64,000 nucleotides of DNA from Lates calcarifer (GCF_001640805.2 NC_066850.1:3073549-3137548), one strand, 5' to 3'; positions 47,590 to 60,879 are shown, counted from the first letter of the stretch. Program-made: numbers and translations. Notes: generated by a model from the sequence alone, not told the origin.

Positions 47590-47800
47590 GTCCCCAGCAC
47601 CGGGGGGAAATCTCCAACTCCAAGGTTAATTAAGCACTGGAAATGAGATCAAGAAGCTTTCCCTTTCCGACTCATTAACCAATTACAACGCTTCTTCAAA
47701 ACAGTTCGCCGCTCATCTCGGAGCGCCGAATAATTGTCTGTCAATGCAGATCAAAAATCAAATTGCGCGATAGGGCTACGACTAGCTTCAACGAGAGCCA
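47590..47800. promoter_or_regulatory. candidate enhancer block
   Basis: GGTTAATTAAGCACTGG, CTCATTAACCAATTACAACG, GCGCCGAATAATTGTCTGTC and ATTGCGCGATAGGG occur within 170 bp of complex sequence. The block mixes homeodomain-type TAAT/ATTA cores with CpG-containing words, a texture common in deeply conserved developmental enhancers of vertebrates. Confidence 0.38.
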
Positions 47801-50720
47801 CGGGCACGTGTGTGTGTGCGTCCAGACAACAGGCAGAAATTATTGTAGAACATGCTAACAGTGATATGGTGTTACTGTCTGTGGTCGACTACAGAGTCAT
47901 GAGTATTTAATGTTAAATTTGATGGTAATAAATGAGGCCCCGGCAGTGGTTTGAGTCTAGGGACACACAGTACAACACCACAGTAATTTAATGGTCCATG
48001 TCAGCAGCTTTTGACCCCAGATCAGTGGTTGTATCACAGCCACAGGGCGTTTAACCAACATGAACCACGCAAATAATTTCACAGAGGAGCAGAGATCAAT
48101 GCTGCTCTGTACCTGCATGTTTCACACACTGAACACAGCAAAAGAAAAAAGAGGAGAGTGTGTTTGGTCATGATTGGTGTTGGTGGATAATCCTGCACAG
48201 ATGAAGTGCGATTTATTCTGACTTCTAGTTTTTTTTAATTTTAGCAAAGTACTTCTTTTAGCAATTTTCTTTCTTTCTATCTTTTCTACACACACGACTT
48301 TCAGCCTCTAAATCTACTTCAAGGTTAAAAAAAAAAAATAGAAAGGAAAGCGCACATTACATGTCAGCTTTAAACAGTTGTGTCTTTTACCCACAAAATA
48401 ACTGGCTGATGTTTTTAAAATGAGCTTTACAGCCAGCAGTGTCTACAGGTTTTTTCCTCCCTGCTCTGTCTGTCCTCCTGTATTTTCATTCTTGAAAAGG
48501 GTCAGTCATTTCCCAAAGCAGTGGTCACTAGTTTTTAATAATTGTTATTCAGTAGTAACAACAACAATAAGAAAAAAAAGAAAAATAAATATGCATGCAC
48601 TAACAATCCCAACTCGTCACAGAGGTTCAGGTGTCACAGCTGCTTCAATATGTGCGTAAATCTTTGAAATCAAATCATAACTTCAGTTTTTATCAACTCA
48701 GCTGAGCTACTCCTCCATATTTCCCTGCACCACCCTGGCAACTAAACTAAAACGTTCAGAGAAGTGCCTCTGGTCTGAGCCACATCTGTAGAAGACGTAA
48801 GAGAATTAATGATAATCATTTATAATATAGTGTTGATATGCAGGGCCACACCAGCTCTCAGTCTGTTGCAGTAGGTGGATATCGCTCGCTCTCTCACTGC
48901 TGAGCCACTGCAGCATTTTTTGGCTCCGTTCACGAGAGTTCGTGTTCAGAAGAAAAAAAAAAAAATCAATTTCTTCACTTTATCACTCTGTCAGAAATTA
49001 CAAGGAATGGCTTGGTAACTACTTGGCTAAGAGACGCTGAGTTTTGTACCAGGATAAACTAATTTTGTTTGCACTGTGTAATACTTAAGAAAGAATCCCC
49101 TGTAGTATTAGTGTGTGACATGCAGAATAAATGGAAGAAGCGAGAATTTCACAATGACTTCTATTGTGTAACCTCATTTAACAATGAGGTTTGCCATAGA
49201 TGATTTATAGATTGTAAATGTGTGAGAGCAGGGAGATGGGATGTGCAGTGCTCCATATTGTTATTCAGACTAAAAAAGCTGTGAATGAGTAAAACAGGAT
49301 GTGGATTTAAATAAAAAGAGAAAAAACCTGCAAGGTAAAAAGGGCAAAAGATGGACTAGATAAATCCACTGTCGTCTCTCTTACACGCCTCTATGCTATT
49401 GTTCATTTGTCTCAATTAGTGAGCATCCATTCAGGTTGTACAGTCTGTAAATTGATCCACCCAGCCATCTATTTGCTTTACCTTTACCTTTCCCTCCCTG
49501 TGCCTCTTTCTGTGTTTATTTAGTTTTAATTTTCAAAACAATGTCTTACACTTCCTGAACATAATCGCTAAGATGATCACGAGAAATGAGAATAAGCTGA
49601 ATGCTGTGATAAGTGAATGGAGGTAGTTTTCAGATTTAAAAAATAAAGATTTGTCGGAGGGGGCGTGTCAGATATCACAGGAGTGTGGCTGAATGAATGC
49701 ACCTCAGGAGTTGGCACTCTGCCACATTCAGCGGCTAAAATAAGAATCACCTTAATCTTCAAGTGCAATAACTGCAGGAAGTTGACTTGGTGACATTGAT
49801 GCAGAAACATATTGACACAGTTCACCACAAATGGAAGCAGGGCGCCGAGTCCTCACTTAAAGTGCAGAGGGATGAGGCGTTTAATGTCCCGCCGATATTT
49901 GCATTTCAATGTGAATTGTAACTGTAAAAAGTAATGGTAGATCTGAGCTGGGCGGCGCACTGGATGACTGCAGCTGCAGCGCAGGGAGCGTCCATTAAAC
50001 CCATAAACGAATTACTCTCCTGAATAGGCAGCGGATCTTTATTTATTTTATTTTTCACAGGATCTGTTGTGTGTTTGTTTGGTGATGGTTTTAAATTGTT
50101 GTGCCTGAGCAATCACAGAAAAATGTTCTGCTGCTCGTTCTCCTCTCTCTCTCTCTCTCTGTAATGAAAAACAGAAGCAGCAGCAGCTGGGTGGTCAGCT
50201 ATTGTCCTTCACATCCCAGCGACCAGCTCACACTGATCACTGTGCATTACTTTATCAAGGCTTGACACAAGCACACACGCAGGAAGACTGTAACCTCACA
50301 CATAGAGGGAGTGAACACGATACAAATGTGCAATATAACAGCACTGCAGAGTATGCTGTTCGCATCAACATCCAACCCTGTTACCAGAAAATAATGTTGA
50401 TATTGGACAATTCAGAAACAGTGTTTTACTTTTCCAGTCGTCACTGCCAACATTTTTTAAATTCTTGCCTCCTATAGCATCAAATTAACAAAGGTCAAAG
50501 CTGCTATTTTCAGTAGTTTTACACTGACAATGGAACAGATAATGTTTCTGGATGGAGTTTCTTATAGTGACCTGCAGTTACATCTGCAGGTCCCCTCAAC
50601 TCCATGGAGCATTTTAACACCTTTACACTCATTGCTTTGTTTTTACAGTTCCCCAGTTTTACTGCTTTGGTTTAGTCTCACTCTAATCCGTGTCATTCTT
50701 AGATGTGGTCGGTGGCTGTT
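47801..50720. other. non-coding stretch
   Basis: No recognised gene. An ATTTGCAT octamer (reverse of ATGCAAAT) lies at 49897-49904 in a complex stretch (49850-50030). A (CT)n tract lies at 50143-50160. Confidence 0.5.
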
Positions 50721-50729
50721 TTGAGTAAA

Positions 50730-50830
50730 AAACTTTGAACTAACTGTATGCTCCCTGTTCAGCACCAAACAGTTGGCAGGCAATGCCATCAACTAGCTAG
50801 TGAACATTACGGCTAAAGAGCCAGATATTC
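50730..50830 (-). repeat. dispersed repeat, family B, inverted partial copy
   Basis: Its reverse complement contains CTAGCTAGTTGATGGC and TTTGGTGCTGAACAGGGAGC, matching 22720-22775. The unique-looking sequence up to 50940 (CATCAGATGGCCAGAAATAC) may be the rest of the element. Confidence 0.65.
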
Positions 50831-50979
50831 CCCTCTGAAGATGGTGGATGCCACAAAGAGAGATAAAAGCAGAGTAAATACTGGATTTAAACTCATCAGA
50901 TGGCCAGAAATACGACTCCAAACGAATGTTAATGTTGCTCTGTATTTGATCGATTTGTAAATATGTAGAAGCAGCTTTT

Positions 50980-51125
50980 TAAAGGTGCTATATGTACGAT
51001 TTGCAGTCGCTACAAAGTTAAAGTCAGCATTAACAGATAACTGCCCACGAAGAGCTTCAGCCATCATTGTGTTTACAAGACAGGAATTTAGAATACAGAC
51101 GCTACAGTGACTCACTATCGCTAAA
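50980..51125. mobile_element. MITE-like repeat, copy 3 (truncated)
   Basis: Starts AAAGGTGCTATATGTACG and includes AAGAGCTTCAGCCAT and GCTACAGTGACTCACTAT, both shared with the copy at 14349. The right terminal inverted repeat is missing. Confidence 0.65.
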
Positions 51126-51129
51126 AGTC

Positions 51130-53125
51130 ATATTATGGGATGGGACAAGCTGGGAATAGCTGGTTAGCTTCCCCAACTAGTTAACACTGGCATTGCTTTC
51201 CACCTCCAGACTTACAACATTTCTGCACTGGATGTATATAGTGAGGTGGGGAAACATTAAATATGGACATAAGTCTTAGGGATACTGGGGTTCAGAAAGA
51301 TATAAACATCCATTTCGAGTTTATTTTCTTCATAAATACACCCATCTAATCAGTCAGAATCATGATGTAGGCTGGAGGCCACAGAGAGAAACATCTTCAT
51401 TATGTTAATTTACACACTCCTGAATTCACCCCTTTCACCTCCATAAAACTTTGGTGTCAGCCTCTGATGCGTATCTGCCTACAAAAAGCAATAAGTCAAA
51501 TAAATCAAATTAAAATGCAGACTATCTCATTAAAAGCACTGGATGCTAATTTGAAGGGTAAGCGCACTCACCTACCTTGCACCTATTTTGCCTCTGTTGT
51601 CTCTTGAACCAAACACTATTTGAAAATTTGACTTGTTATATATCACATGGTCAACACTTTGTAGTTGTCTTTCACTTCTATGACGCTGCCCTGTGTTTCT
51701 GATTTCTACAGGTGGCACCACATTTCATTTTTCTGGCCATAATATAATTGTAAATGAGATAAACATAATTGTCCCTCCAGGCCCACAGTGAAGTTGAATG
51801 TCTCTATTAGTGTCCTATGGGGAAAGGAGTGTGTTTATGTACAGGGGGGTATTTCCCCCCTGCAGATTGTTCACATTCCTCTCACCACACTTCTCACACC
51901 GTTGTAGTCCTCCACCAAAGACCATTTTCTTGTTTATGTGTGCGTAAAGTGCGATATTGGTCATTAATATTTCATGCTCTCTGTCTGGGTGGTTCTCCAC
52001 AGAAGGCTTTGTGTATGTTTGTGTGGAGGGGGACATGTTTGTGGTGTGAAACTGATGTCTTGGTGGGTTGTCCCCATTGGATGAAGCCCTCCAGGGATTA
52101 ACCAATCAGGGAGCCCCCCGCTGAGCAGAGATTAAATCATTCTCCGTGAGCTGCCAAGTGATCAGAGAGGATCCATCACACACACACACACACACACTCA
52201 GTGATCACGCTGTTGGACTTATTACATGTCTGTGTGTGTATGCAGTTCATACTGTCAGACTTTCAATGTGCATCTCGTGGCCTTCTCTTTCATTCTTTCT
52301 TCATGTATACTGCGTTCATCCCCCTTCCCTCTCACTCTTTCTCCATCTCTCTAAAACTGCAGAGTCATACTAGACCCCCCCCCCAAAAAAAAAAAAAAAA
52401 CTTGGATTAAGTGTAAAGCTTTAATAATTTTTGAGCACTGGCCAAAATACGTCTGTAACATCTAGTGATAAAATTCATTTGGCCTCCAGTGCTTCATCAG
52501 TTTCTTAGGTGTGTGTAATTTTTCTTTCATCATTTAATTCCTGATCTAAATCTGATCTGACTCAAACTTTTCTAACTTTAGACTGTATTAACATCGAGCA
52601 GTTATATATTACAGTTACTCTGGCTTAGCTTTCACAGAATAGTTCAAATGACAATGAAAAGGAAAGAAATTATGGTGATAATCACTGAAACTAAACTCGT
52701 ATGAAGTGGTTACATTCTGAAGACTGAGCATGTGATTTACTTAGTTAGTTTTCTACTTTAGATATAAGGAGAGCAGATAGAAGCTGCTGTGAAAACTGAG
52801 CCGAAGCAACACTGTTAATGGGAGAAACACTTTTCTAAACTGAGGTATTGAAAACTAACTGCTCGGATACTGTTGGCATCACAATCTACAATGTTTAAAC
52901 TTTATCAAGAATGTGTTCAAAATGTCCACAGGATCGCTGCATTTATTTGTATGCCTTACTTGTACATGATGAAATCAATAGTGGCGCACTGTTCCAGGAA
53001 ATTACAGTACAGTGGTGGGATTTTTAAAAAAGGTACACAAGATAAAACCAAGCCCCAGGCAGCCTCCTCTCTGGCTCATTTTGTTGCTTTCTCTCTTCCT
53101 CTCCCGTCCTCCCAGTTCTAATCCC
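51130..53125. other. non-coding stretch with simple repeats
   Basis: No recognised gene. Contains a (CA)n tract at 52177-52198 and a C10-A16 run at 52375-52400. The opposite-strand frames at 51815-52105 both stay open over the same bases and neither looks like a protein. Confidence 0.5.
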
Positions 53126-53129
53126 TGTT

Positions 53130-53225
53130 ATCTATTTGATTGACCAAACCCTTTAATCACATAGCTATCTCGAGGATGGAAATGGCAGTGGCAAGATAAT
53201 TAGCTGCTTGATAATGGATGCCTTT
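53130..53225. promoter_or_regulatory. candidate regulatory block
   Basis: TGTTATCTATTTGATTGACC, CCTTTAATCACATAGC and AGATAATTAGCTGCTTGATA give GATA-like, TGATTGAC (PBX/MEIS-like) and TAATTA cores within 90 bp. Motif content only. Confidence 0.3.
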
Positions 53226-53609
53226 TTTTCCCCCAACAGCCACCCTCTCCTCCCTCGTTCACTGGTCATTCCTGGAACAAGTTTATAGTTAATTGACTAT
53301 TCATCACGAGCCATCTGATGCTTGCCGAGAGTTGCTTTCGCCAACATTCTCCACTTTTACCTCCCTGCATACAGATACACAATCGCACAAAGGTGGGAAC
53401 AAGCGAGCGCGCTCACAGATACACGACTGTGCGCACAAGAGCAAGCACAGAAACCAACATGCGTGTGCATTAGCATACACAGTCCCCTATAGGCCAACTC
53501 ATCTACATTCATAGGTAGCTACTCATTTAGTCCATTTAGAGCTTGATTATGTGGTAAACAAAGTGAAATGAATGAAAAACAAGGCATCGCTACACGGTGT
53601 GTGTAAAGG

Positions 53610-53675
53610 TGTGTGACCTTTGACAAATATACAAAGCACAAATTGTGTGACCTTTACCAAAGACACAAAGTAAAC
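53610..53675. repeat. two-copy tandem unit with TGACCTTT half-sites
   Basis: TGTGTGACCTTTGACAAA and TGTGTGACCTTTACCAAA repeat at a 34-bp spacing. TGACCTTTG is a nuclear-receptor half-site core, at 53614-53622, with the partner at 53648-53658. Confidence 0.7.
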
Positions 53676-53879
53676 TCATAAAATGTACAGATGTCAACAC
53701 TAATGTATAGGTTTGTGTACATGGCCTCTGCATATATTAGAAACCTGTAGTTTCAGCTGTGAACTACATTCTGTCAGTAGGAAAAACAATAAGGAATGAT
53801 CGTACTCTCCTGTTGAAGTTCTCTTGTCCACATGAGGGGACTGTGCATATCGTTAAGGCTTGAAGTGACTAATCAGTTT

Positions 53880-54455
53880 ATGTTTGGTTTTGTGTTGTTA
53901 CAGTTGGTTTTTGTCTTAGCTTTGGGATGGTTGTGTGTTTATTTGTATTGGTATAGTTAGTTTTATCCTTGGATGGTTGGTTTTGTGTTGGTGTGGTTAG
54001 TTTGGAGGATGATTTTGTGTCAGTGTAACTGGTTTTACGTTACTTTTGTGCTGGTATAGTTTGTTTTAGGTTGGTTTTCTATTGGCATGGTTGGTTACTC
54101 TGATTGGTTTTGTGTTACTTTTGTGCTGGTAAAGTTAGTTTTAAGTTTGCTTTCTGTTCATAATGTTGGTTTTCTGTTGGTAAAGTTAGTTTTAAGTTTG
54201 GTGTCACTGGCTTATGGGTTGGTTTTGTGTTGGTCTGTGATGATATGTGCAGTTTTATTTTGGTTTGGTTGGTTTTATGTCCATTTCATGTTGGTGTAGT
54301 TGGTAATTTGTTGGTATGGTTAGGTTTGGGTGGGTATTTTGTTGGCATGGTTGATGTTGTGTTGGTTTTTTCTGTTTGTATTTTCAGTTCAGTCTTGGTA
54401 TTGTTGGTTTTGTGTTGGTACAGTTAATTTCGGGTTGCTTTTGTGTTGGTTTGCT
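53880..54455 (+). repeat. degenerate GTT-rich minisatellite
   Basis: Loose repeats of TTGGTTTTGTGTTGGT and GGTATAGTTAGTTTTA with almost no C on the plus strand. Units are diverged and irregular. The frames at 54087-54299 and 54227-54427 (rich in Val, Leu, Phe, Trp and Gly) are products of this composition and should not be read as membrane proteins. Confidence 0.85.
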
Positions 54456-54879
54456 CAATACAAGACTGTAATTTCCCGCTGCTGACATACAAACAAAATC
54501 GCCAATATTGCAATTTTTTAAAATGACATAGCGACAAATCACACACAAAGTGTCACTTTTTATCAAATTTCAGCCACACTCTTCCATGTTAAGCAGAGTT
54601 TTGGTTTCTCCATACACACTGAGAATTAAAACAGATACCCAGCTCCTCCTACAACCCTGGGGGACCACGTCTGCTGGAGTCTATACCATGTTCTTGCATT
54701 ATAAAACAGTCAAAAAAGGAGAAATCAATTATTCAGGGGTGTAGCATACATCTTAGAGGGGCAAAGAATCCTGAAGTGGATCTAGTCGATGCCACTGGGT
54801 TGGATGGGGTCTAAGTCTTGCCCAGACATCCTTCAAGAACCTGTGGTTCCTGCCATCAGGCAAAACAGAATGACATTCA

Positions 54880-55090
54880 CATTTTTTTCCCAATTAAAGT
54901 TCAAGAGTCTGTGGAAAGCAATGGGATAAATTGCCTCCTAATCGGGCAGGTGGGCTGCGAGGACTCTGGGCGTCAGAAGGCTTTAGATCATTCCATTTAT
55001 TACCAAGTTGATTTAATCAGCACTGCCCGCTGATTTGATGAATTGCTCTAATAAGCCGCTTGGTGAATTGTTAATCTTAGGGGCAAGACA
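54880..55090. promoter_or_regulatory. candidate enhancer block
   Basis: CCCAATTAAAGTTC, GATAAATTGCCTCCTAATCG, AAGTTGATTTAATCAGCACT, GCTCTAATAAGCCGCTTGG and GAATTGTTAATCTTAGGGG form a dense cluster of homeodomain-type words in repeat-free sequence. The plus frame 54818-55033 over it lacks protein-like features. Confidence 0.4.
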
Positions 55091-55094
55091 CAGT

Positions 55095-58000
55095 GTTCAA
55101 AAAGTCTTTTAATACTGCCAACACAGATAAATAATTCTGGGTATCAAATGTGAAAGCAACATATGGAAACAGAAAGCAGAGAAACGGGTGTGATTGTGAA
55201 AGAGAGAAATGGGGAGAGTGGGAGAAGTGAGAAGTGAACCTCCTGGCAAAACATTCAGTCTGCAGTTTATGCTGCAGAGAAACTAGAAACTCGAGTTACA
55301 GGAACTGGTCAGAAACATTTGAACGTGGACTTGACGAATACGCAGCTTTGTTATTGTATTTCTAAGATAAAAGTTGTAGAGAAAAAATGATTGGTGTGAC
55401 CAAAAACCAGGAGAGCAGCTCGTTAGCTTCACTCCATCATCCAATTTATTACCACAGAACACAGCAAAGGACAGTATGTCCAAGGTTTTATGCTCCAAAT
55501 ACTCTTTTTTCATGCCTAATTTACACATACAGATGATTAATGAAACAGTGGTTGTTGTCACATGAGCTCCTGAGTGTGTGTGTGTGTGTGTGTGTGTGAT
55601 GCTCTGGCACTAAAACAGCTCACAGACTGTGGTGAGAAGTCATGCAGAGAGAGAGTAGTGTGGGGTGGTGGAGGTCTGTCCCATCTGTCTCCCTCAAGAG
55701 CAATGCGCACACACACACACATATATAAATAGTCAGTCATTTACTTGATGAGAAGCGTTGTTTACCTGTATTTATCTATTATCCAATTTTTCTTTTAAGT
55801 CAGGTTTGACAGGTTGACAAAATTAATTTTCTATTTGATCTATTTTTTTACCAAATATAATTGGAGTCACAGCCTTTATTTACTGTAATTAATTATGCAT
55901 GGATCTTTCCTCTTTGAAACAATGCATTCTGTCCATGTTTGTTCACATGGGAGCTGTTTAGATTTCCTGTTTGTCCCAGTTAATCACACTGATGTAAGTC
56001 TTTGCAGGATTATTGTCACTTTGAACTGAACTGATATTGTGTGTGTGTGTGTGTGTTATTAAGAACCTCTCAGTGACTGGGGAAATCCAGTGTTTTGTCT
56101 TGCCCAATCATAATCAAGTAGATGTTATGTTAAAACATGACACCTGTAAGTCTCTGAGAAGAACTTGATAAGATGTTACCTGTGGTTTGATTTTGGAGAT
56201 TTTAATGTTGATGTTCTTTTACAGTGTGTGTTTTCTAATTATTCTTTGCTCTCTTCTACTTATTGTATCTGCATGTAGCTTTCTAAATGTGATTTACAAC
56301 TTTTTATCAGATGCAACTGTTTTGCTTATGTTCTTCCTCTACTGCTGCTTTTTCAGGTAGGTTATAAAAGGTTATAAGGGTTATAAAATTATATGCAGAA
56401 TAAATATTCTATTAAATTGACATTTTAATCACTAGTTCATTTAATTAGATAATTAAAACAATGTGTGACTGTAAAAAAATGTTTTAAAAACGTCTCAAAT
56501 TTGACACAAACTACTTCATATAAGTTTTAGTTGTTTTTTTTAACCTTAATATTAGCTTACATCCTCATGAATGTTGAATCTTGCAACAAAATATTTGAGT
56601 TTGTCAAGTTTTCAGTTTTGTGCGTTTTCTTTCAGTCAGACTCAGAAGTGTACTCAAACATGTCAGTTTGTGTTTTGTTTGCAATGTACAAAGGAAAAAA
56701 AAAAAAAAATCAAATCAGTTGGACGGTGATGAGAAGAAAATCTGAGGACATACAATTAAAAACAGCATAATCAATTAACTATAACAAACATTAATCCTCC
56801 ATATTCTGAATTCAAAGTGGGGTTACAGAGTAAATCTGATTGTTATTTGTTGTTACATGTACACATGTATATGAACCACAGAAACACTTTTCTGTATTCT
56901 TGTAATACTTGCATTCAAGCATTCAAGGACAATCCATTTCTCATTTTAATTGGACTTCTACATCAACAGCACAGGCTTGCTCATAAATGCTGGAAAATTA
57001 ACTGTAGACTCACCCAGTATTTCACAGTACAATGCTCATGTATTTTTTTCTTTTTCTCATCATTCTGGCTGCTGCTGGTTTCTTTGCTATCTTTACGCCG
57101 TATAACTGTGTCACAGCGGAAATAAATATGTCATTGTTATATCAAAATTACTTTGTTTTAAAATGCCATGTGAGGATAACTGGTGTAAACAGCGTGGTAT
57201 ATCTTTATACTTTAAGTGACAAGATGAGAAACAAGAGAACTGAACAGTTGTAATGACTGTGATGACTGGGTGAATGCACACGCTCCACCAACGCATGCTG
57301 CAGATAATGCACCCTCTGTAAATGATTCTGCCTTTGTTCTCCAATAGAAGGAGCAAAAAAAAAATTACATTCATTATCACCGAGTCTCATTAATAATGAA
57401 CATCACATGGGTTTAAACAGAGAAATGGGTTCTGATGCCATCTCGCACACATGCCATCTTCATGAAAGGGTTTTTATTTCTATGGAGTCAATTGTAGGGA
57501 TTTATAAAATTATAAAGATCAAAAATAGATAAATTACATTTTCATTTTGCTAGTGGTAACTGCTCCTAAATTGATTCTGCTATCAAATGCTCCACGAACA
57601 AACAAAAACAAGCTGCTGCTCAGTCCTGAATGTCAAAAATCTAAATAAAAGTGATTGCAAAGTTGATGCGACCCACTATTACTTGTTATCAGCTAGCGTT
57701 AGCTGTTGCTCAGTACACAAATGCTATCTAGGTACGATGTACCGAGCCAAATTATGACGTGTGCAAGGTGCTAACATAAGCTAGCAGCACCGGTTCTTCA
57801 GAGTGTGGTGTGAACTCGGCATCTAAGTGCACATTGGCCAACATCGAAAAGACATAATCCATGCTAAGTTTCTAGAAATCAAAACAGAACAGAGTAGAGT
57901 TTTTCCTCTCTAAAAAAACTTCTTTTGTAAAAGTAACATGTCTGAAACTGAGAGCAAACAGCTTTGACTCTGTCCTTGGTTTTATGTGTATCAGTTGGGT

Positions 58001-60700
58001 TGTAGTCACAGGAGCAAACCCTGTTTGAGCCGTAGAAAAGTCTATAAAAATACATGGCTGTTATGCGGGCGGTGACATGACCCTGTGGAATAAATAAGCA
58101 TCCTGAATGTAAATGTGGGTGTATGACCTTGTCTCCTAAACATAAGGCGACCGACTTCCTCTCTGGAGTGCAGGGACCTGATGCACAACCCAAACCTGCT
58201 CACGCTCACATGACCACAGGCACATGTGGAGGCATGAAATCACAACCTCACGTGCACATGTGCAAACAAACAAATTCACATGCTCGTTCCTCTCCTGCTG
58301 CTGCTTTCATTGTCTCTCCCTCTCTCTCTCTGTTCAGTATACACCGAGGCCTGGTGTCCCCCTGAACTCTGCACAGCCTCTGAGTGACACCGCACACAGA
58401 CAGACACACACCTTTAGGTACATGAACACTCTCCCACAGTGTGAAGTGACCTGAGTCACACAGGGAAGGCAGCATTGACATCAGAGGGTTGTGATGGGGG
58501 GTTCTTGTCAGAGAGCCTGTTCTCACATCTGTCTGTTGTGACCTCTCCCTATGCTCTGAACTCTCAAAGACAACACACACTCACACACACACACAGACAC
58601 ACACAAGCTGGCAACTGACCCTATTAGAAATGACTGGACATGTCAGGACCAGCTCGGCCACAGTCGCGAGGAAAACATGACACGACCACACACTGTGGCA
58701 CATGCATACGTACACAATCGGCCTTCTTTGGACAATTTCAAGAGCAATTAGTCCATCCATGCCACCAGGGTTAGGCAGCACATCCAAGTGTGGCTCAGAA
58801 CCAGAGGAGAAACACTGCTAGCTAATGATGTGGAGCTGGGGGAAGGGTCACCCATGACTTTGGTCAAGACTCGCTTAACACGCTCTCTCTCCTTTTATTC
58901 AAATGTGGGCTGAAGGTTTGTATTCACGCCTAATTGACTCAACTCTTCCCGCTGGCTGTGTCCTGTCCACTGTCATATCATGTGTAATGTACATTATGAA
59001 ATGTCTAGCCTTTGTCTCACCAGTGGCCTGCCACCCAATTTCGCTCATTATGCTGAAAACAAGCAGCTGTAAGACACAGTCATAGAAACGCTAAGACATG
59101 ACGCTAATGCTCAAAAACACCTTGGTATAAAAGAACAAATAGAAAATGTAGCTTCAGAGATGTTAGCAGGTGGTTTGAAGTAGCTAGTTTGGCTACAACA
59201 GAAGTAGACATTTCAGGTACATCATTATACCATCAGGGACATATGACAGCACCCCTGCAAATTAAACTTAATGGTGAAAAACTGCCACTACATCTTTGGG
59301 CCTTAATTAAACTGACGCCGTGTACTGTAAGTCTGAGGTAAGGCATATACATGTAACAGTCCAGAACCATTACAGCAGATACACCAATATCAAGGAACTG
59401 ACCATTTATAGCAAATTGTTTCACATTTACTGAAAAGATTCTGGCTTTTGAAGGAGCTCTGAGCAGCAATGAGACTTCTGCTCTTAGACCCTTAATACAC
59501 AAATAAAAAATTAACTTTAAATCAACAATAACAAAAAAAAAAAGAGCGTTAGCTGAAGGCTGGGCTAGTGAAGGGATCTGCAGAGGTAAACAGCGTTAGC
59601 ATTGAAGAATAATATGAGCTGTCAGAAGTGTACACATGTATGGATATGATTGGATGTTAGTGGTAGCCAAACAGCTGTTAATGAGCCAATGATTGTGAAG
59701 CGTGAACGAAGCAGCTGATATCACTCAGCTTCTTCATGTGCAGCTTTAATGTTCTGCCTGAACGTGATGCTCCAAACACAGTTCAATAGCAGATGTTAAG
59801 TCTCGAAATAAAACAGTTTGTGGCCTTCAAGTGCAAACACTTGTTTGTGCTCTACTAAAACTACTGTACCTATACCTGCTGTCATGATTATTATTGTCAG
59901 CTGTCATCTGTGATATGTGTCTCACACGTCCACAAAAGTCACACACACCTGCTCATGTCAAATACATATTAGCTTGATGTGAAAAATATAAAAAGATGTT
60001 TTCTTAGTCAAAACGTATTTAAAAAAATGTTGCCTAACTTTTCATCTGGTTGTTTTGAGTGAAATGTTTTGACAACTATTGGATGGATTGCTACAAAAAC
60101 TGGTACAGACGTCCACATCCCCTCTGGCCCTCAGGTGTTATTAGCAAATGTTAGCATGCTACCAGGCTACATTAAAATGGTGAACATGGTAAAAATCATA
60201 CCTGTTAAACACCAGCTGGTTTTCCTGTTAGCATGTAGCTCAAAGCACAGCTTCATCTAACATTATTTAAGAAGGTAAAATGCTACTTTCCACTTTGCTT
60301 CACTAGGACCAGCAGGACGGGTGCACACTGGGTTTTAAAAAATTAAAGATATAGAAATAATTCATAATCATTAATTAATAATCAAATAATTATCTAAAAT
60401 ATTGAACAAAATATCAATACATCAATAATACATTTGATGAGGTTATACAACACAGTTATATTGTAATATGACTGATGCTCCACTGGAGACCAGGCAAGAC
60501 AGGATACACACCAGAGTCCTACAGCTCAGTACTTTCAATTACTTTGTGTTTCATACACTTCCTGCGATCAACCATGTGTTTATTTTCAGTCTGGCAAAGG
60601 AAACCACTGCTTATTTGGCACCACCTGAGAAATCCCACCAAGCTAAAAAAAAAACAAAACATTTTATTAAAAATTTACATACTAATTGAAGCAGCATAAA
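55095..60700. other. non-coding stretch with microsatellites and one repeat copy
   Basis: No gene recognised. It holds (TG)n at 55574-55598, (CA)n at 55708-55720, (GT)n at 56039-56056 and an interrupted CA tract at 58568-58606, plus the repeat at 60030-60250, which is listed separately. E-box-like words CACGTGCACATGTGC lie near 58249. Confidence 0.5.
60030..60250 (-). repeat. percomorph-type interspersed repeat, inverted copy
   Basis: Its reverse complement carries GACGTCTGTACCAGTTTTTG, CAATCCATCCAATAGTTGTC and ACATTTCACTC, matching 14033-14097. The other end has ATGTTAGCATGCTACC and TGTTAGCATGTAGC words seen in the 39.8 kb copy. Confidence 0.75.
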
Positions 60701-60879
60701 AGGGTTGACAGACACCTTAGCCCTTAGTGGGGGACTGGAGATTAAGACCACAGGAAGCGAGCCGTGGAAAGTCTGCTCTCCTTCTCCCCGATGTGCACAC
60801 TGCATCCTTCAAGATGAACAGCAAGAGTGGTTAGCGCTTGTTGTGTCGCATAACTCACATACCAGCTACACATGGCAAA

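Noticed and set aside
54087..54427. Frames resembling membrane proteins
   Set aside because: Produced by the GTT-rich minisatellite; Val, Leu, Phe and Trp content is a translation of TTG, GTT and TGG.
57935..57951. 17-base exact match to the start region of the candidate gene (10951-10967), including the ATG
   Set aside because: The frame here ends after a few codons, flanks do not match, and one such match is not very unlikely by chance in 64 kb.
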